Assembly: GCA_946902985.2 (NCBI GenBank)
Contig: OX336389.2
Span: 344,446,444-344,510,443, forward strand
Direction of reading: 5' to 3'
Source: Meconema thalassinum
Lineage: Eukaryota; Arthropoda; Insecta; Orthoptera; Tettigoniidae
DNA length: 64,000 nt
Below the pieces are notes generated by a model. The model saw only the letters and a program-made list of their open reading frames with translations, did not search any database and was not told the DNA's origin. Positions 46,996 through 59,912 of this stretch are shown piece by piece. Position 1 is the stretch's first letter; each line of letters begins with the position of its first letter. The position numbers and the translations under genes were made by a program.

Positions 46996-47787
46996 TGTTA
47001 CGTGCCACCCCCTAGTGGCACTTTTGTTAACTGGATTACGGTGGGTAGGAAGCACAACACAGATTGTTCCTTTAAAGAAATAATTAATTTTATTGCGACC
47101 AGAAAGATACACTACTCATCAGCAAATACAAGTAATTGGAACCTTACTCCAGTTTCCTCAAGTCTCTTACTTATGGAGAGCTCTTGCTCCCTTTACACTT
47201 GTCAACAGTTAATCCTCTCGCTAATGAGTCTGGTGGCCTTGACAGAACTACATGCGACTCTTCCTTTTGTACACAAATTACAGTTACTTACGATAGCCTT
47301 CTACACGCTGCTTTGCTGCTCACGAGCTGGTAAACAATGTCACTGGATTTCGTAACTCGCACGGCACTTCACAATATCTCTGACGCTCAATGAAATCACA
47401 CTCACTCAAAACACAGGCAGTCCCCGGTATGCTTCTCACTTCCTCGCTGTCAAGAGAAATGGCTTCACTAGGGCTTTCGCAAGTCACCACACTTCTGTCG
47501 CTCAGGATAAACGCTCGCACTAGCTCGTAAAACACACAACAACAACTGCTTGACAGGTCGCTCTTATATAGCAGGCCGGTGACTCAATAAATGCTTCTAG
47601 ACCCATCCAGGGTTCACGGCTTCTGGAGGCTTCCTTCACTGGCTGAGTCACGAATATTCTGGACCATCCCTTTGTCCTAGTAGTCCTGTTGCATAAGGCG
47701 CACGCAATAAACTGAGGCAGAGCAGCCCAGCCCTGGGGCAGTTGTGACTCATGCGGCGAGCGATGAAACGAACTCACAGCCGTAACA
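46996..47787 (-). repeat. 5' LTR of Gypsy copy 2
   Basis: 792 bp. TATA box TATATAAG is at 47563-47570 (minus). It is close to 41799-42590 but with scattered differences, so the insertion is not brand-new. Confidence 0.94.
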
Positions 47788-48246
47788 ATACTCTACTGTT
47801 TCTTCGTACTCATCTGGTTTCAACTTCACACATGTAGCAATATCACGTCCACAATATGATGTTGTATAAATAACTACAAGTGTCATTTATGTATATCTGA
47901 TAAACATCAATCTCAATCTAGCTAGGAATTACCTACCGTCGGATAATAATAATCCTCCAGGAAGATTAATCTCTAAAATATTTAAATGAATGAAAGATCT
48001 TAGCCTTCTCCAATAAAATAAAGATTGTCAAATTTGGAATGTGTCTCCATTCTACAAAAGAATGTCTATGAGTTTTATGACTTTCATCGATATCGTGACG
48101 AAGGTTTCTTGCCAGATCGATGCCAAGTTCATAACGATTTTGTGATATTTCAACAATATATCACATGTTCTTTCTTCTCCTCTTCATGTCTCTTCTCGAC
48201 AAAATAAGACGCCCAAATTAAATTAATAAAAGAATTTACAAAAGTT

Positions 48247-49102
48247 TGGTGCTTTTCAGTCGGTCAACACGAATGTACCCAAATAGAGCTGGGTTATGCC
48301 CTAATCCTGAAATAAATTACATGAGATTAATAAATGCACTAGGATGACCAGTTTCGATCGTCAAGCGATCGTCATCAGATCCATTACACTTAGGCTATAA
48401 CATCTATGTTTGAGAATACAGGTCAAAAATATGTACAATATGTACAATTATTTAGTTGCAGTGTTGGTAATGCAACTGTCGGTGTATACTAAATGTAGTA
48501 TATCTAATGTTAGGTGAAATTCTAAAATGGTGATAAAAATCCGGAATTTGTCTGGTTGGGGTGATTATATGGTTATACAAAATCAACTATGGTTATACTG
48601 TAATAATACAGGCTGATACTTGTCCGGTTGTCTCCCTCACTGGGACTTCAAGCAGTTTCGTGTTCACTCTGGTACCAGTTATGGTCGACTAACCCGGGTG
48701 TTAACTGGGCGGAACTGGATTTTCTCTTTCTCCCCCTTTTGTTCCTATGTTCTTTCTGAGGTCAGTGCCATGTTTATTTGTGTGTGTTTGTGTGGCACTG
48801 GCACTGACCTCAGAAAGAACATAGGAACAAAAGGAGTATCAGCCTGTATTATTACAGTATAACCATAGTTGAATTTGTATAACCATATAATCACCCCAAA
48901 CAGACAAATTCCGGATTTTTATCACCATTTTAGAATTTCACCTAACATTAGATATACCACATTTAGCATACACCGGCAGTTGCATTACCAACACTGCAAC
49001 TAAACAATTGTACATATTGTATATATTTTTGACCTGTATTCTTAAACATAGATGCTATAGCCTAAGTGTAATGGATCTGATGTTGATCGCTTGACGATCG
49101 TT
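48247..49102. mobile_element. Fold-back repeat with ribozyme-like ends
   Basis: Two ~280-bp arms (from 48355 and back from 49100) are inverted copies. The centre (~48738-48838) holds a second hairpin around TTCTTTCTGAGGTCAGTGCC and its complement. It joins the broken LTR on the left to broken gag on the right. 48247-48341 is extra sequence of unknown origin. It resembles a terminal segment of a Penelope-like element in inverted pair. Confidence 0.65.
48342..48382 (-). ncRNA. Hammerhead-ribozyme-like motif
   Basis: On the minus strand: GGAU, then CUGAUGA, one extra C, a 5-bp stem GAUCG/CGAUC with loop CUUGA, then GAAA, a minimal stem C-UG-G, then UC and AUCC pairing with the first GGAU. This is the type I hammerhead layout with a very short helix III, as described for Penelope-like elements. 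The extra base after CUGAUGA is non-canonical. Activity is not shown. The other arm (49070-49100) has a damaged core (CUGAUGU, no GAAA). Confidence 0.5.
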
Positions 49103-50346
49103 AAAATCTTCGAGATTAGCAACATCCCCTAAGTTAAGACTTTGCATTTTCTTACTTATATATTCTTCTATTCCTGTCGATCTTCCCTCGTTAATCTCAC
49201 TCACGACTGTGACAACGTTATCTATCCGCTCATCTAACGATTTCTTATCCTCCGTCGATTGATTTTTATCGTCTACCTGTGTTTGCAACAATTGATCAAT
49301 ACGTTTTCCCAAATCTGACCTTACACTAGTAACAACACGGTTTATTTGTAACTGTGTACTGGCTAATTTACGCTCAATCTTATCTTGAATTAGCTTAACA
49401 TGTTCGGTACTGGACCTATCCCATTCGTCCTTCCAAATTACTACATTTGCCTTCGTCAATGTCTACCTCTATATAATCCTTAAGGATTTTATTGTGATCT
49501 ATCACCTGACTACGCAGAGTATCAACATTATTTTTCAACTCAGCTAATGAAACAGTAGTTTTCAACGTGTCATCCACGAATTGTGTTTTCAAAGCACCTA
49601 TGTTTTCTGAACACTGTGTTTTAGATTCCTCTACTTCTCTTCTAATTTTGTTTATATCCCCTTGGACCTTAGTAACATCGATAAACAGAGAGTTAACTAG
49701 AGATTGTATCTTACTGATATCAGTCTGTACACTAGTAATTTCAGTTTGTGCATTATTGACATCAACCTGCTTATTTCTTCCGTCTTCCTGTACCTTATCT
49801 ACTTTGACTTGTACATTAGAAATATTACCTGAACATTGGACACATCAGAACGGACATTGGCAACTTCAGACTGAACACAATCAACTTTGGTCTGTACATG
49901 GGATACATCAGTGCGGACATTACTTACGTCACCCTGAATTTCTTTGGAACTGGTCTGCAAACCCTGTAAAGAAGTTTGAATACCCTGGATGTCTTCCTTA
50001 AAACTCTCTTTGACACCAACAACCTTAGCTACAACAGTATCAAGATCCTCCTGATGATCTTTTTTAAGCTGCTCCAGGTCCCGTTTCGCCTCCTGAAATT
50101 TTCGCTGCATATCATGCATATTCACTCTCAAATTTTCCTTAATTTGACCTTGGACACTATCCAAACTCTCCTGCATACTACCTTTCATTTTAGTCTTGAC
50201 ATCATCCAAACTCTCTTGCATATTACCTTTAATTTTAGTCTGGACATCTTCCAGTTCCTCTTTCAAACTTTCTTCAAACTCTCACGCATACTCTTTTTCA
50301 ACTCCTCCAACAATCTCCTGACATCCTCGGTCGCCATCGTTGCCAT
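49103..50346 (-). pseudogene. gag: L2 gag remnant (coiled coil only)
   Basis: Starts MATMATEDVRRLLEELKK at 50346 and runs ~410 codons in three frames, with shifts near 50270, 49830 and 49457. All of it is predicted coiled coil, with repeated units such as MQESLDDVKTKMKG and VRSDVSNVQ. The capsid-like domain is absent: at 49103 the sequence passes into the fold-back element. It is similar in style to L1 Gag, but the repeats differ. Confidence 0.75.
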
Positions 50347-50871
50347 ATCAACAATATAAATAACACAAATGCTATAGGAATACAAACAAAACAGAGCAAT
50401 ATAACAACATTTTCGAGCATCCTTTCAATCCATGTATTTGGGCATCTTATTGTCTTATCATAATATTGACTTAATATTAAATTACCAGATACCCTATATC
50501 TAATACATCTATTCATATAGTTCGTTTGCGATTTATTTTAAATATACTACCATAAAGAACATTTACATTTACTGTCGTTAAAACAATTTAGCTTTTCGTT
50601 AACATGACTAACATCGGTCACGAACCGGTCAAAATGAAATGAGATTCAGATCATAGGTCATTTCGAAAAATTCCACCTATCATTCCTTTCTCAGGCTTTT
50701 CATTGGATCTGATCTTTGTTTGAGTGCAATTTTACTAAAACAATTCAAATTACCTATATAATTACACTCACGTTCATCACAAATGGTATGGTTAATTAAT
50801 CCCAATAAACTCAAATAATTTAAGTTATCATCTGGATGACTTCTAAATGGCCTTACGAAGCTATTTTCATT
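50347..50871. other. L2 untranslated leader
   Basis: Between gag and the primer site on the minus strand. No gene. Confidence 0.5.
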
Positions 50872-50892
50872 GCCCCTTAAGTTGGGCGACCA
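50872..50892 (-). promoter_or_regulatory. Possible tRNA-Lys primer-binding site, L2
   Basis: Minus-strand TGGTCGCCCAACTTAAGGGGC resembles the tRNA-Lys site TGGCGCCCAACGTGGGGC with one inserted T and a degraded middle. It is 9 bases from the LTR. Confidence 0.45.
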
Positions 50893-50901
50893 TCTTACCA
50901 C

Positions 50902-53900
50902 TGTGCCCGTATATTCGAGAAGAGATCTATCGGAAATCCGAAGCTGGGCTGGATTGCGGAAATTCAACGCATCCGGCTAACATACAAATCAAAAATCCGC
51001 TCCGACATGATCTTCGGGAATATACGCAGAAGTAATTGCAATGAAACTGTGAAATACAAAAATACACTTGAGCTCAGGCGAGCACTTACCTTGACATCAC
51101 TCGGGGATAATGTAGTTAGTTTCCGACCTGAAATGGGGGCTTTCACAGTATCATTTCTCTCTATATCCAAAATAAATCACGCTAAGACAACGAATAAAAA
51201 ACGAACTAGACAATTTAATAACAAATGTAAACTAATTTCTAATCAAAAAAATCCTAAACTAATAATTAATAAATACATACACTCATTCACACCTCCCTAC
51301 ATCCACGCCACTGAAACGCTATGTTTCCAGAACATCAGATAAGAAATTTGGATCGGCCTAAGCCTTTTCTAAAAGATTGAACATTTAACAAAGTTTTGGC
51401 GTGCTTCACATTCTTTAACAAGCTATTAAGACCATCTGGGGCGCGCTGGACGCGTGCCTGTGTCATGTGACACGGTTATATAATGATACAGTTGCTTCCC
51501 AGTCCACTGGCTGGTTTTCATTCATGAATTGACGTGCTTACAACTTCTCTGCACATTTGTACGCAGCGCTGGCCTTAAAAGAAATAACAGGTTCTCCACA
51601 CAAACCCTGCATTCAAATGAAATCGGCCTAGCGAATACACGTCTCTGCTTCTCCGTTTACAGTATTTTTAAATCTCATTCTCTCTTAACAAAATTTGAAA
51701 TATTGCAGTCATTCCTTACTCGAAATCGTTAAAACTTTCATACAACAATGCTTTTATTCCCTCACATCTTGTTAACCTGATGGAGTTATCCTCATCCATC
51801 CTTAACAATGAAAAGCACTCATACTAATCACATCGACTCTTACATAAAGTACACTTCAAAAACATCGAACAAATTATTATTTCTAACATATTATTCCCTT
51901 GATTAAATAATTACTTGAAACTTATTTACAGTATAAATCTGCGTTATAATTAATAGCGTGGGCTATTATAATGATATACATTCGATATCTGTATGTACAT
52001 ATGAGCGTTAGCTCTGATCACAAATTAAATCTTACCACATATTATTAAGATCTTTTAACATCTCCATCAACTTTCAAAATACTACCGCACTTAGTCATTA
52101 TTGGGTTTATAGTCGAATTCAGTCGAATATGTTCGACCAGCAAAGGTGAAACATATGCATTTACTTAAATCGTGATTAATAAAGGTTTTAATAATTAGTA
52201 TACATAGCAGACGTTAATATCCATTTCCCGTCTTAATTTCCGAACAAACCTACCGTCTCCACATCCAAGTCGTGTATTAATTCAAAATAGTTCTCCATAA
52301 CTCACTTCCTATGCCATAATGCCAAATGCCAAATGCTTATCCAAATAGTCTTGCCTATGCAACGACTTTACTTCAATGCGGAAAATACCTCGCAAACAAC
52401 ACCTCGTATAACCTTGTATACGGAAACACAAACAATTTATTACACAAATAAATATCACCATCTCATCCACAAAACTAGCATTTCCTAAAATTGGCATACT
52501 CCTCAGCGTTGCTATAACCAACCACTGGTATATCATATAGTTACATCCGTTGTTATTACTTTACATTTATACATACAAACGACTTTAGACACAACGTGTG
52601 AGACCTCCTTGAGTTTACTTTCAAAACCTTACTGGGATATCTACATACTGTTGCATACACACTTAATAAAAATACTATACTGTTTCTTCGTACTCATCTG
52701 GTTTCAACTTCACACATGTAGCAATATCACGTCCACAATATGATGTTGTATAAATAACTACAAGTGTCATTTATGTATATCTGATAAACATCAATCTCAA
52801 TCTAGCTAGGAATTACCTACCGTCGGATAATAATAATCCTCCAGGAAGATTAATCTCTAAAATATTTAAATGAATGAAATATCTTAGCCTTCTCCAATAA
52901 AATAAAGATTGTCAAATTTGGAATGTGTCGCCATTCTACAGAAGAATGTCTATGAGTTTTATGACTTTCATCGATATCGTGACGAAGGTTTCTTGCCAGA
53001 TCGATGCCAAGTTCATAACAATTTTGTGATATTTCAACAATATATCACATGTTCTTTCTTCTCCTCTTCATGTCTCTTCTCGACAAAATAAGACGCCCAA
53101 ATTAAATTAATAAAAGAATTTAATTGGTATCATAGACGAAAATGTCTATATCCTGAATTCAAAATGAATTCATAAATGTTGAAAATAAATTTACTGATCT
53201 TCAATAAAAGTTACTGGAATGCTGATTGCTTAAACAAATTAACTATCTCAGTTCAGAAACTGGATCGTAGTATAACAATATGAAAATGTCGAAAGACGAT
53301 CACCTCAAATGATCTCGTAGAATTAAACGTTGTTTCATGAAGTACTTATATATGTCAAAATATGGATAAAGGAATTGCTCTAGTATGTCTCTATATAGCT
53401 CTAACTACATATTCATAAACACTGCTACCTTGTCTGAAGATCTCGAAGTTCAAGGTAAGTATTAGACAATACTTAGTTGTTTCATCCTTCAAGAAACTAG
53501 GCTGGATCCTAGGTCGTCCCCTCGAACGAACGACGTCGGAAAAGGAAGGACTCCCCCTCCGGTAAACATCAAGCTCACTCTGGGATCGAACCGCGAACTC
53601 CCATCCGTCAATCTGCATTGTTGCCGGGACAATCCCTGGCATCTTGAAAATATTCTTGTATCTTCGTTCTGCGTCATGATATAGTTTCATTATGATATCG
53701 AGTAGTGTTGAAAGTTTAGCTTCATATTTCGAAATGAATTCGAAATGGAACTCATGGACCTCACTCGTAGATAAAATATTCATAAAGGTGTACTATGAAT
53801 TATTCTATGTAGTCTCAGATGTTAAGTTCAAGCTCATGAATAACGCTAATGTACGAGAATGTTGGTGTACATTACGTGTCATGCTTACTTGAAGAGTAGA

Positions 53901-56900
53901 CACACACGAACAATCTCTTTATCGAAGCTCCATTGTTGAATATACTACCCTGCTTCGAATGTATTCCTGGCGCACATAATTTCTTATTCCATAATCACAA
54001 GCATCTTAAATTTCATAAATGTCTTCACTTGCTGAATATACACAGTCATTACACTTGTGTATTAATATATCGTACTTCCTCAATGATAATGTCAATCACT
54101 GTTACTCACGTGAATCTGATAAAACGAATCTGTATTCGCTGCAGTCTGGTTGGAACTAAAGTGCTTTACGGCGATTGAGTCCGTCACTTTTCTATTTCAC
54201 TCCTAAAATGGCTATAATCCTTAAAGTCTTCCTTTGTTCACGCTGAAAATTTATATAACACTTCTATGCGTTCTGTACTAGAAATATTTGTTTTACTAAC
54301 AAATAATCGTAAGTTATTGCGGTATGAACTCTCCTCGCAACTTCACTTAGATCGCACTTAGACCTCCATAAGCTACCCTCTATATGCGCTGTCTCCATGA
54401 GAACCAAACTCGGACTCGGCTAAGACCTTAGGGACTACAACTCTCCCGGAATATACGTCTGCACACTTCAAACTTCGCAGGAACAAGAGCTCTGATGTCT
54501 CGCGTCTCCCCTCCAAAACACCAGATCTAGCCGCCATTTTTCGTTCCCTCGAAAAATTTAGCGCGCACTAGAAAAATGCTTATTTTGACGTATTTCGACC
54601 TCCCATCGATTTTCAAAATATCTCTAATATTTTCTTATAATTTTCTTCTTATTACCAATCCATAAAATAACTCTCTTGGGGCCTTAATGTGTTAATTCTC
54701 CGTATAATTTAGTTGAAGGAACTCCCGTCTTCACTAAGACTGCTCCTTATTGGCTGTGAGCTTATATCCAGTGATATAATTCATAACAATGATTAAACAT
54801 ATTCTGTGATAAATTCACTGTTGCTAGGTCAATTCCAAGCTTCTATAACCTTCGATTGCGCAACAATATCACGTGATGGTATCTCCCTCCTCGCTCAACG
54901 TAACAACACGAGTTCCAGCATTTATATTGCCATGTTAAATTTTATCATGGGCCTCGAAAATAATTTCATTTTCATCCCACATAATTCATTTTTCGGGGGC
55001 AGTACTGAGCCAGTATTTTGCATTGGATTGGAACTTGGACATGTTAGAAAAACGCAGCTGGTATTTTTATGGCAATATTTCAACTGCAGTCGAGAGCGAT
55101 GACTCGTTGACGCTCGCTTAGGGATTGTACTAGCAACCTGCATTACGTTTTGACCATGTGGCCAGCCAGGGTACATTTATATCAACAAGATGGATGCCGT
55201 GGAAACATGACACCGATATACGCTATTATAAAGCACTACTGAGATCACAGAGGGGATCGACAACTGGGAATTGCATTGTTTTACAAGTAGAAACGACTTG
55301 AGAACAATTCGGGGATTATAAATACACATTATATGATATCAGATGGTTATCGCAATCATACTGTGTCTACTTCGATTATCATATCGTTTGAACCCAAGGT
55401 ATTCTGGGTATACCGGCAAGTCAGTTGGTTGTAACTCGCTCGGGAGTGAGACATGAGTTACTTACTTCTTCTTCAGAATACGTTGTGGAACGTGCTCGTT
55501 GGCATGTCCAAAGTAAGCTTTTACAAGTGTGACTTTAACTAGTGCGAAGTGTGGAAAAGTCCGGTACGAGACGGTACGTCTTAGTTTGTTATAGCAAGAC
55601 AGGGGCGAGATATACCCATGGGACGGACGGAAAACCCAGTGTGTTAACTTTGTGTATGATGATTGTGAAAAAAGTGAACTTAGCTTTTCGCGTAGTCTTG
55701 TTATAATTTTACTGCCATCACAAGAGACTTTGAAAATGTACAGTAGTCAATTCAAATTGCAACATGAACATTGAGAATACTATGAGTGGAAATTCATACC
55801 AATATACTACAGAAATGGCAATGAATTGCTAAATGCAGAACGGGAATGCAACAGACTAGCAGGATTGAACATTTAGAGTGATGAAAGCTGAATTATGGAT
55901 TTCGCTAGCAGAAAGCTATACAAGAAAAGATTGAAGGCACTCTTGTATTACTGACACTGTGATTTATACTTGTACAAATATGAATTTCCAAGGAAGAAGA
56001 AAGGTGGCATTTATATCTACGCTATCGAGCAAACCTAGGACGTGTCCGTGTGAGGAACATTGCGATGCGAACAGCTGTTTTCGAGCCGGATGGGAGCGGG
56101 GTTCGACTTCATGCAGTTCCAGGCGGTACGTGAACTTCCCAGCGCAATGGATAAGGGTTCAGTCCCTACAAGAAATGTGTGTTCCAACATTCTTTGCATA
56201 CTCATCGAGATGACTACAGACAAGGTAGCTGGAAACCTTTTCATATAAGTAGACAGTATGAATTAGTCATATTTTAGAATGTCCTTCTTTCACCAATTTT
56301 TATTCAGTAGATAGAAAATGCATTGTAGGGCTAGATCTGATACTTTCGTCATTTCTGTCAAAGCATGTATTTTACTCTGTAATTAATTTTAATGTGATGT
56401 TATTTTTAGAGCATTACGTTCCTTTTTCTAAATTACCTTTGGCGATAAATTGAGCATTATAATTAGTTGTGAAGATGCACAATACAAGAAGAAATAGGGC
56501 CAAGACGACGGTAACATTGTATAAGAATATTAGCTTGGAAGAAGATGACCGATATACCACGTACACTTGATCATTTTTCGGAATAATTTCTGTGATGATA
56601 TGAGCAAGGAAACATAATATTTTAGACATTCCATGAAACATTATTTGATTGATATGCCAGTCTATTTTACGTCTGGTTTATTATAGACACGGAACTCTAG
56701 TAATTTTTGGTGTGAACTATTGCGGTTTTTGGATTAGGCTTTTGCAGTCTACATTTTGGAATTTCTTGTTGATTGTAGACACTTTTCTAGTTCGTTCAGT
56801 TTTAAACTTTCTTTATTCTTCTTGTACTACTCCTATTCGGATCAACGTATGATTCTAATGGATTATTTGTACCTTCTGAAGGTAGGCTCTTTTCCATGGT

Positions 56901-58444
56901 GTAGTTTCATGCGAATTTCCTTAGAGGAGGACCCAATTTCGAATTTTGTTTAGGCGAAGACTGAATTGTTTCTTTTATAGTGATAAATCTATAATTCTTT
57001 GAAAGATATATTTGTGAAATATGAGAGTATAATGAAATGAAGTGTTGTTGAAAGAAAAGCAAACGTATGTATAAAATATTTTCGTCATAAAACAAAATGA
57101 CAGTTTTGAAGAATTACGAATACTATTATTCGAGCATGTAAATACAACATTATTAACACAGTTTGATAAAAGTAGTCTATGACACTTCAACGTTTTGTCT
57201 ATTATGAAACATGGTATTTTACGATAATTGTATAAAAGCTTATGGATTTCTAAAATATTTGGAAATTATTGATATCTATTGAAAGCTAATGCACGTGTAG
57301 AGTAATTAATAATTGCGTGAATTGAAGTATTTTGAAGCAGATATTTGACATCAATGGATGATCAGCATTGAATTAAGGTGAATTATAGGAATTTCACGTG
57401 TGAAGTATTATCGTATTTATTACGAATTTTCAGTATTAAGTAATCTGATGAGCTATTGCTGAATGAGTTAATAAGGTATTATTGAACGTGAATTACAGTC
57501 ACGAATACAGTTACTAGAGAGCTAGTAGATTTATGAATCCAACATTTAAAACATTATTCTTGCATTGTAACAATATATCTAAAATGGATTGCTAATAGTG
57601 ACATATGTTTCAGTGGAAAGCTACGATTTGAAAGACTTGAAATAATTGTATAACATTGAAATGATAAGAGAAAGAGTAATTGAAGATAATTTAAACATTT
57701 ATGTGAGATGATTTAAACTAATTGAAATAATTTATTGGAGCGATAATACATTCGATTACCTTCATTATTTGTCGAATATGACCGATTAAGTCCATGAGAA
57801 AACATAAATAATATACTTGTCAATGGAATCATGAATAGCAACGGAGTAATTCGATCCACAAATTAATTGTACATTTGTAATTATGTTGATATAAATGTAT
57901 TCGGGTTTTGTGTGTAAAATAACTTGTAACAATATTGTTAGTGTTAATAACGTTCACGATTTCAACTACTTTTAATGCTGAAATTTACGAACAGCATAAC
58001 TTAGCCAAATTGGAGGCTACTGACATATTTAATTACCATGTGCTTCAGTGAAGCAAATCTATTTTTGTTTGGTGGATGGAGTTCCACAAAGCTACAGTTT
58101 TCAGTCAATAAACTGGTGATTTAATTTTAAATTTTCTAAGGATGACTTGGTGATTTATATTAAAACCAGGATGTGCTAGGAGGACCAGTGGGTTGTCTTA
58201 GTGAATGTTTAGCCTTATGCCCGAGATTAATTTAATTTTAAGAGTCTTATTGAGCTGATTTTCATTTTTGTTTCTTAAACCACTGGCATCTTCTTATCGC
58301 ATTCTTTTATATTAAGGTATCCTTATCCCTGGTTGATCCTAGTTGGTAGAATTTTGTGGGTTATTTCAGCCGGGTACTTCCAGATTCTACGATCCAGTTC
58401 TTCCATTGGATTTCAACAGGTAAGACCACGTGGATACGGGTACA
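50902..58444 (-). repeat. Right (5') LTR of L2, 7.5 kb
   Basis: Starts TGTGCCCGTATATTCGAG, ends GGATACGGGTACA. The first ~2.2 kb matches the left LTR, including the empty site for Gypsy copy 2. The remaining 5.3 kb (53123-58444) has no partner in this window, so later insertions hidden inside it cannot be excluded. I find no protein family there; it is AT-rich, with a few isolated ORFs of under 135 codons. Confidence 0.75.
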
Positions 58445-58675
58445 GTACCATCCCGGTATTTGCCTGAAGACGAAGTGGGAAACCACGGAAAACCACTTCG
58501 AGGATGGCAGAGGTGGGAATCGAACCCCCTCTACTCATTTGGACCACCCAAGGCTGAGTAGACCCCGTTCCAGCCCTCATACCACTTTTCAAATTTCGTG
58601 GCAGAGCCGGGAATCGAACCCAGGACCTCCGGGGCGGCAGCTAACCATGCTAACCGCTACGCCACGGAGGCGACT
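58445..58675 (-). repeat. SINE E copy 2, right half
   Basis: The tRNA-like half of SINE E. It starts at the duplicated GTAC and ends GGAGGCGACT, before CCGTTTATA. Confidence 0.85.
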
Positions 58676-58684
58676 CCGTTTATA

Positions 58685-59262
58685 AACTGTTTCTTATTGC
58701 AAGACAATATGACTCAAATATTTTCAACAAAAAGACTAAAAGTCATAGCATTTAAAGGCATTGAACCAGCCAGGACATAACTGATTATCGATTATGCCAT
58801 AATTGAACAAGTCTCTTCATTTAATTACCTTGGATGTCGGTCTATTTCTTTAGACCAATAGATGCAGTAGCAAAATTAAACAAAAATTTCAAAAATTGGT
58901 TGGTACGATCCAAAGGACGTTGGTAAAGAAGGTGGGAACAGAAATAGTTCTGAAATTCTATAAAATAATGGCTATCCCAAAGCTAATATATGGCTCGGAA
59001 ACATGGATACTATTAGTGAGAGAAAAGAACAGGATACAGGCAGCGGAGATGTGTTTGATGCGACCTCTGGCTGGCTTTACACTGTTAGACCAGCAGTATA
59101 GTACACTACCTAACGTTATAAACACCATTGCAAACTTCTTGGTACCGTACCAAAATGTATTATGAATGGAAAGTTCTCGGCTTCCTGTACACATTTACTC
59201 TTATCATGCAGGTGGTAAAAAGAATTGGTAGATCAAAGAAGAGATGGGTGAACCACATGGGC
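58685..59262 (+). pseudogene. LINE reverse transcriptase, part 3
   Basis: Continues the RT: KVIAFKGIEPA, then SSFNYLGCRS (thumb region), then an 89-residue ORF (58896-59165) with FYKIMAIPKLIYGSETW, RIQAAEMCLMRPLAGFTLLD, and RIGRSKKRWVNHM at ~59220-59260. These are standard motifs of the C-terminal part of arthropod LINE RTs. The ORF is frameshifted. It ends at a C/G-rich segment (GGCGCCCCCAGG) that may be another insertion. Confidence 0.82.
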
Positions 59263-59880
59263 GCCCCCAGGGAGGGGCAAGGTGGGGCCGTGCCCCCCCC
59301 CCTGGAATTCCGAGAACGTTGATATTCGATTGGTCATTGTCACCAGTTTATTTCATAAATTGAAGTTTCTGATAATCAACTGGCAAATGTTACAATAGAA
59401 AACTTCTTTAATGTTGCTGACGTAATATGTATTTATATTCAAAAATATACGGTTCTAATGATGTCATGCACTAGACCACCAATGGAAACTTAGCTCCATT
59501 TTTCAATACATGGCTATGCCTAGTGTAAATACCGTATGTATACCCAACACTAACAAAAGTGGTTACGCTGGCTACTACTTTCGCCACCTCACTTTGGCAG
59601 TGACGAAATGAAAGCACGTTCTGGAGATATTTTTATACATTGCAACACCGATAGCAAATTCCAGCCCCTAAAACGAGGTTTTCTTTGCTGACTAATAAAA
59701 CATTGGTCCTTGAAGGTCGCGCTTACAATAAAGGGTCATTTACTGTATTCACTCCCGTTATTACGGGGGAACAAACAGGGCAGCTGCCCAGGGAGGCAGG
59801 TTTTAGGGGCGGAAAAAAGTCTGGAAACTGTACTAAACCACTTGGGCAGTTAACGCCAAGTTATTAAAGTTTAACCCCCT

Positions 59881-59912
<32 letters not shown>

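Larger units (their letters stand above)
41799..47787 (-). mobile_element. Ty3/Gypsy LTR retrotransposon, copy 2
   Basis: 5989 bp with two 792-bp LTRs, inserted in the left LTR of L2. The target duplication is ATGC (41795-41798)/ATAC (47788-47791). The uninterrupted right LTR of L2 shows the empty site with a single ATAC near 52674, so 4 bp were duplicated and one copy has mutated. Same family as copy 1. Lesions: ~850 bp deleted from gag, the integrase catalytic Glu changed, and a stop near the end of pol. Confidence 0.95.
40014..48246 (-). repeat. Left (3') LTR of L2, truncated and interrupted
   Basis: 40014-41798 and 47788-48246 match 50902-53122 with small differences. Beyond 48246 the match ends abruptly at a fold-back sequence, so the inner ~5.3 kb of this LTR and the polypurine tract are missing. 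Confidence 0.88.
40014..58444 (-). mobile_element. Giant-LTR, gag-only element (L2), disrupted
   Basis: Inserted in a SINE E with a GTAC target duplication (40010-40013, 58445-58448); removing it restores the SINE. The ends are TGT(T)CCCGTATA.../...ATACGGGTACA. The right LTR is 50902-58444 (7543 bp). The left LTR keeps only its outer ~2.24 kb and is interrupted by Gypsy copy 2. The internal part holds a primer site and a coiled-coil gag fragment. Net of Gypsy copy 2 the element is about 12.4 kb. No pol was found. It resembles L1 (9023-18532) in LTR start, gag type and primer site. Confidence 0.8.

Noticed and set aside
40014..53122. Segmental duplication or haplotype duplication of 40.0-48.2 and 50.9-53.1 kb
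   Set aside because: The blocks begin with TG, lie either side of a gag and primer site, and the outer flanks carry a GTAC duplication in a split SINE. An LTR pair explains all of this.
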